From positions 1-7,105 of the forward strand of contig CADCQZ010000131.1 in the NCBI GenBank assembly GCA_902803675.1: a stretch of 7,105 bases of DNA. Reading direction: 5' to 3'. Below the pieces are notes generated by a model. It made no database searches, had not been told where the DNA came from, and saw nothing but the letters and a program-made list of their open reading frames with translations. The translations under genes were made by a program, and so were the position numbers. Below, one piece after another: positions 6,506 to 7,105 of this stretch; positions within the stretch are counted from its first letter, which is position 1, and each line of letters starts with the position of its first letter. This stretch comes from an uncultured Eubacteriales bacterium. Lineage in GTDB: Bacteria > Bacillota_A > Clostridia > Christensenellales > Aristaeellaceae.

Positions 6506-7105
6506 AGCGGCAATGTGAGACCGGAGACCATGGCCAGGATCGATTCTCCCGCGCTGGCCGAACAGTTTATCAATGAACAGATCACCGCCCTGCGTGAGCA
6601 GATCGGCGACGGCAAGGTGCTCCTGGCCCTGTCCGGCGGTGTGGACTCCTCCGTGGTGGCGGCCCTGCTGATCAGGGCCGTGGGCAGCCGCCTCACCTGC
6701 ATCCACGTCAATCACGGCCTGATGCGCAAGGGGGAGAGCGAACAGGTGATCGAGGTCTTCCGCGACCAAATGAAGGCCAATCTCATCTATGTGGACGCGG
6801 TGGACCGCTTCCTTGACAAGCTTGCCGGCGTCAGCGATCCGGAGCAGAAGCGCAAGATCATCGGCGCGGAGTTCATCCGCGTCTTCGAGGAGGAAGCCCG
6901 CAAGCTGGACGGCATCGCCTTCCTGGCCCAGGGCACGATCTATCCGGACATCACTGAGAGCGTCGGCGTCAAGGCGCACCACAACGTGGGCGGCCTGCCG
7001 GACGACCTGCAGTTTGATCTGGTCGAGCCCGTGAAACTGCTCTACAAGGACGAAGTCCGCGTGGTCGGCAAGGCTCTCGGCCTGCCGGATGGTATGGTAT
7101 ACCGC
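6503..7105 (+). CDS. guaA: GMP synthase ATP-pyrophosphatase subunit (no glutaminase domain; 3' truncated)
   Basis: GMP synthase converts XMP to GMP using ATP and ammonia from glutamine. The 201 codons seen begin with a linker helix (residues about 13-36) and then the PP-loop SGGVDSS (44-50), followed by [48 protein letters not shown] (141-149), HHNVGGLP (159-166) and [13 protein letters not shown], all characteristic of the GuaA ATP-pyrophosphatase domain. The usual N-terminal class I glutamine amidotransferase domain of about 190-200 residues is absent: thrS ends only 15 bases upstream of the start codon. The layout is that of the separate B subunit known from archaea, so a glutaminase partner should be encoded elsewhere, unless free ammonia is used. 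The stretch between TES and HHNVGG is about five residues shorter than in forms I recall. The dimerisation domain lies beyond the window edge. It probably shares the thrS transcript. Confidence 0.92.
   Translation, partial: MSGNVRPETMARIDSPALAEQFINEQITALREQIGDGKVLLALSGGVDSSVVAALLIRAVGSRLTCIHVNHGLMRKGESEQVIEVFRDQMKANLIYVDAVDRFLDKLAGVSDPEQKRKIIGAEFIRVFEEEARKLDGIAFLAQGTIYPDITESVGVKAHHNVGGLPDDLQFDLVEPVKLLYKDEVRVVGKALGLPDGMVYR

Noticed and set aside
4676..6982. Long minus-strand open frame of 768 codons opposite thrS and guaA
   Set aside because: It is the antisense shadow of two clearly identified genes in GC-rich DNA; it has no ribosome site and no recognisable domain, and its composition is biased (rich in His, Gly, Leu, Val and Asp).

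Overview
The window is GC-rich and looks chromosomal, most likely from an anaerobic Clostridia-type Firmicute or a related low-complexity-genome lineage. The basis is a membrane-anchored RNase Y, a textbook T-box leader on thrS, strong AGGAGG-type ribosome sites and sigma-A-like promoters. I cannot name the species. No mobile element, CRISPR array, rRNA or tRNA is visible.

Layout. (1) Bases 1-899, minus strand: the N-terminal 299 codons of ribonuclease Y (rny); the HD catalytic domain lies beyond the window edge. (2) Bases 900-1280: a divergent intergenic region with a strong minus-strand promoter far upstream of rny, giving a leader of about 230 nt that contains a terminator-like hairpin, and a plus-strand promoter for the next operon. 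(3) Bases 1281-4303: two overlapping plus-strand genes encoding paralogous membrane proteins. Each has a membrane segment at both ends and a large coiled-coil-rich external domain, the architecture of Wzz-type polysaccharide co-polymerases. A strong intrinsic terminator follows. (4) Bases 4407-4680: a promoter and a complete threonine T-box riboswitch (specifier ACC). (5) Bases 4697-6487: thrS, complete in every catalytic and zinc-binding residue but interrupted by one in-frame TAG at 5792-5794. (6) Bases 6503-7105: the start of guaA, which encodes only the ATP-pyrophosphatase part of GMP synthase and is truncated by the window edge.

How the genes work together. thrS and guaA are separated by 15 bases with no terminator between them, so the threonine T-box probably controls both unless an internal promoter exists. 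The two Wzz-like genes form their own transcription unit with promoter, translational coupling and terminator, and have no polysaccharide genes beside them here. The points most worth checking are the amber codon inside an otherwise intact thrS, the glutaminase-less guaA under T-box control, the long structured rny leader, and the orphan pair of Wzz-like proteins.
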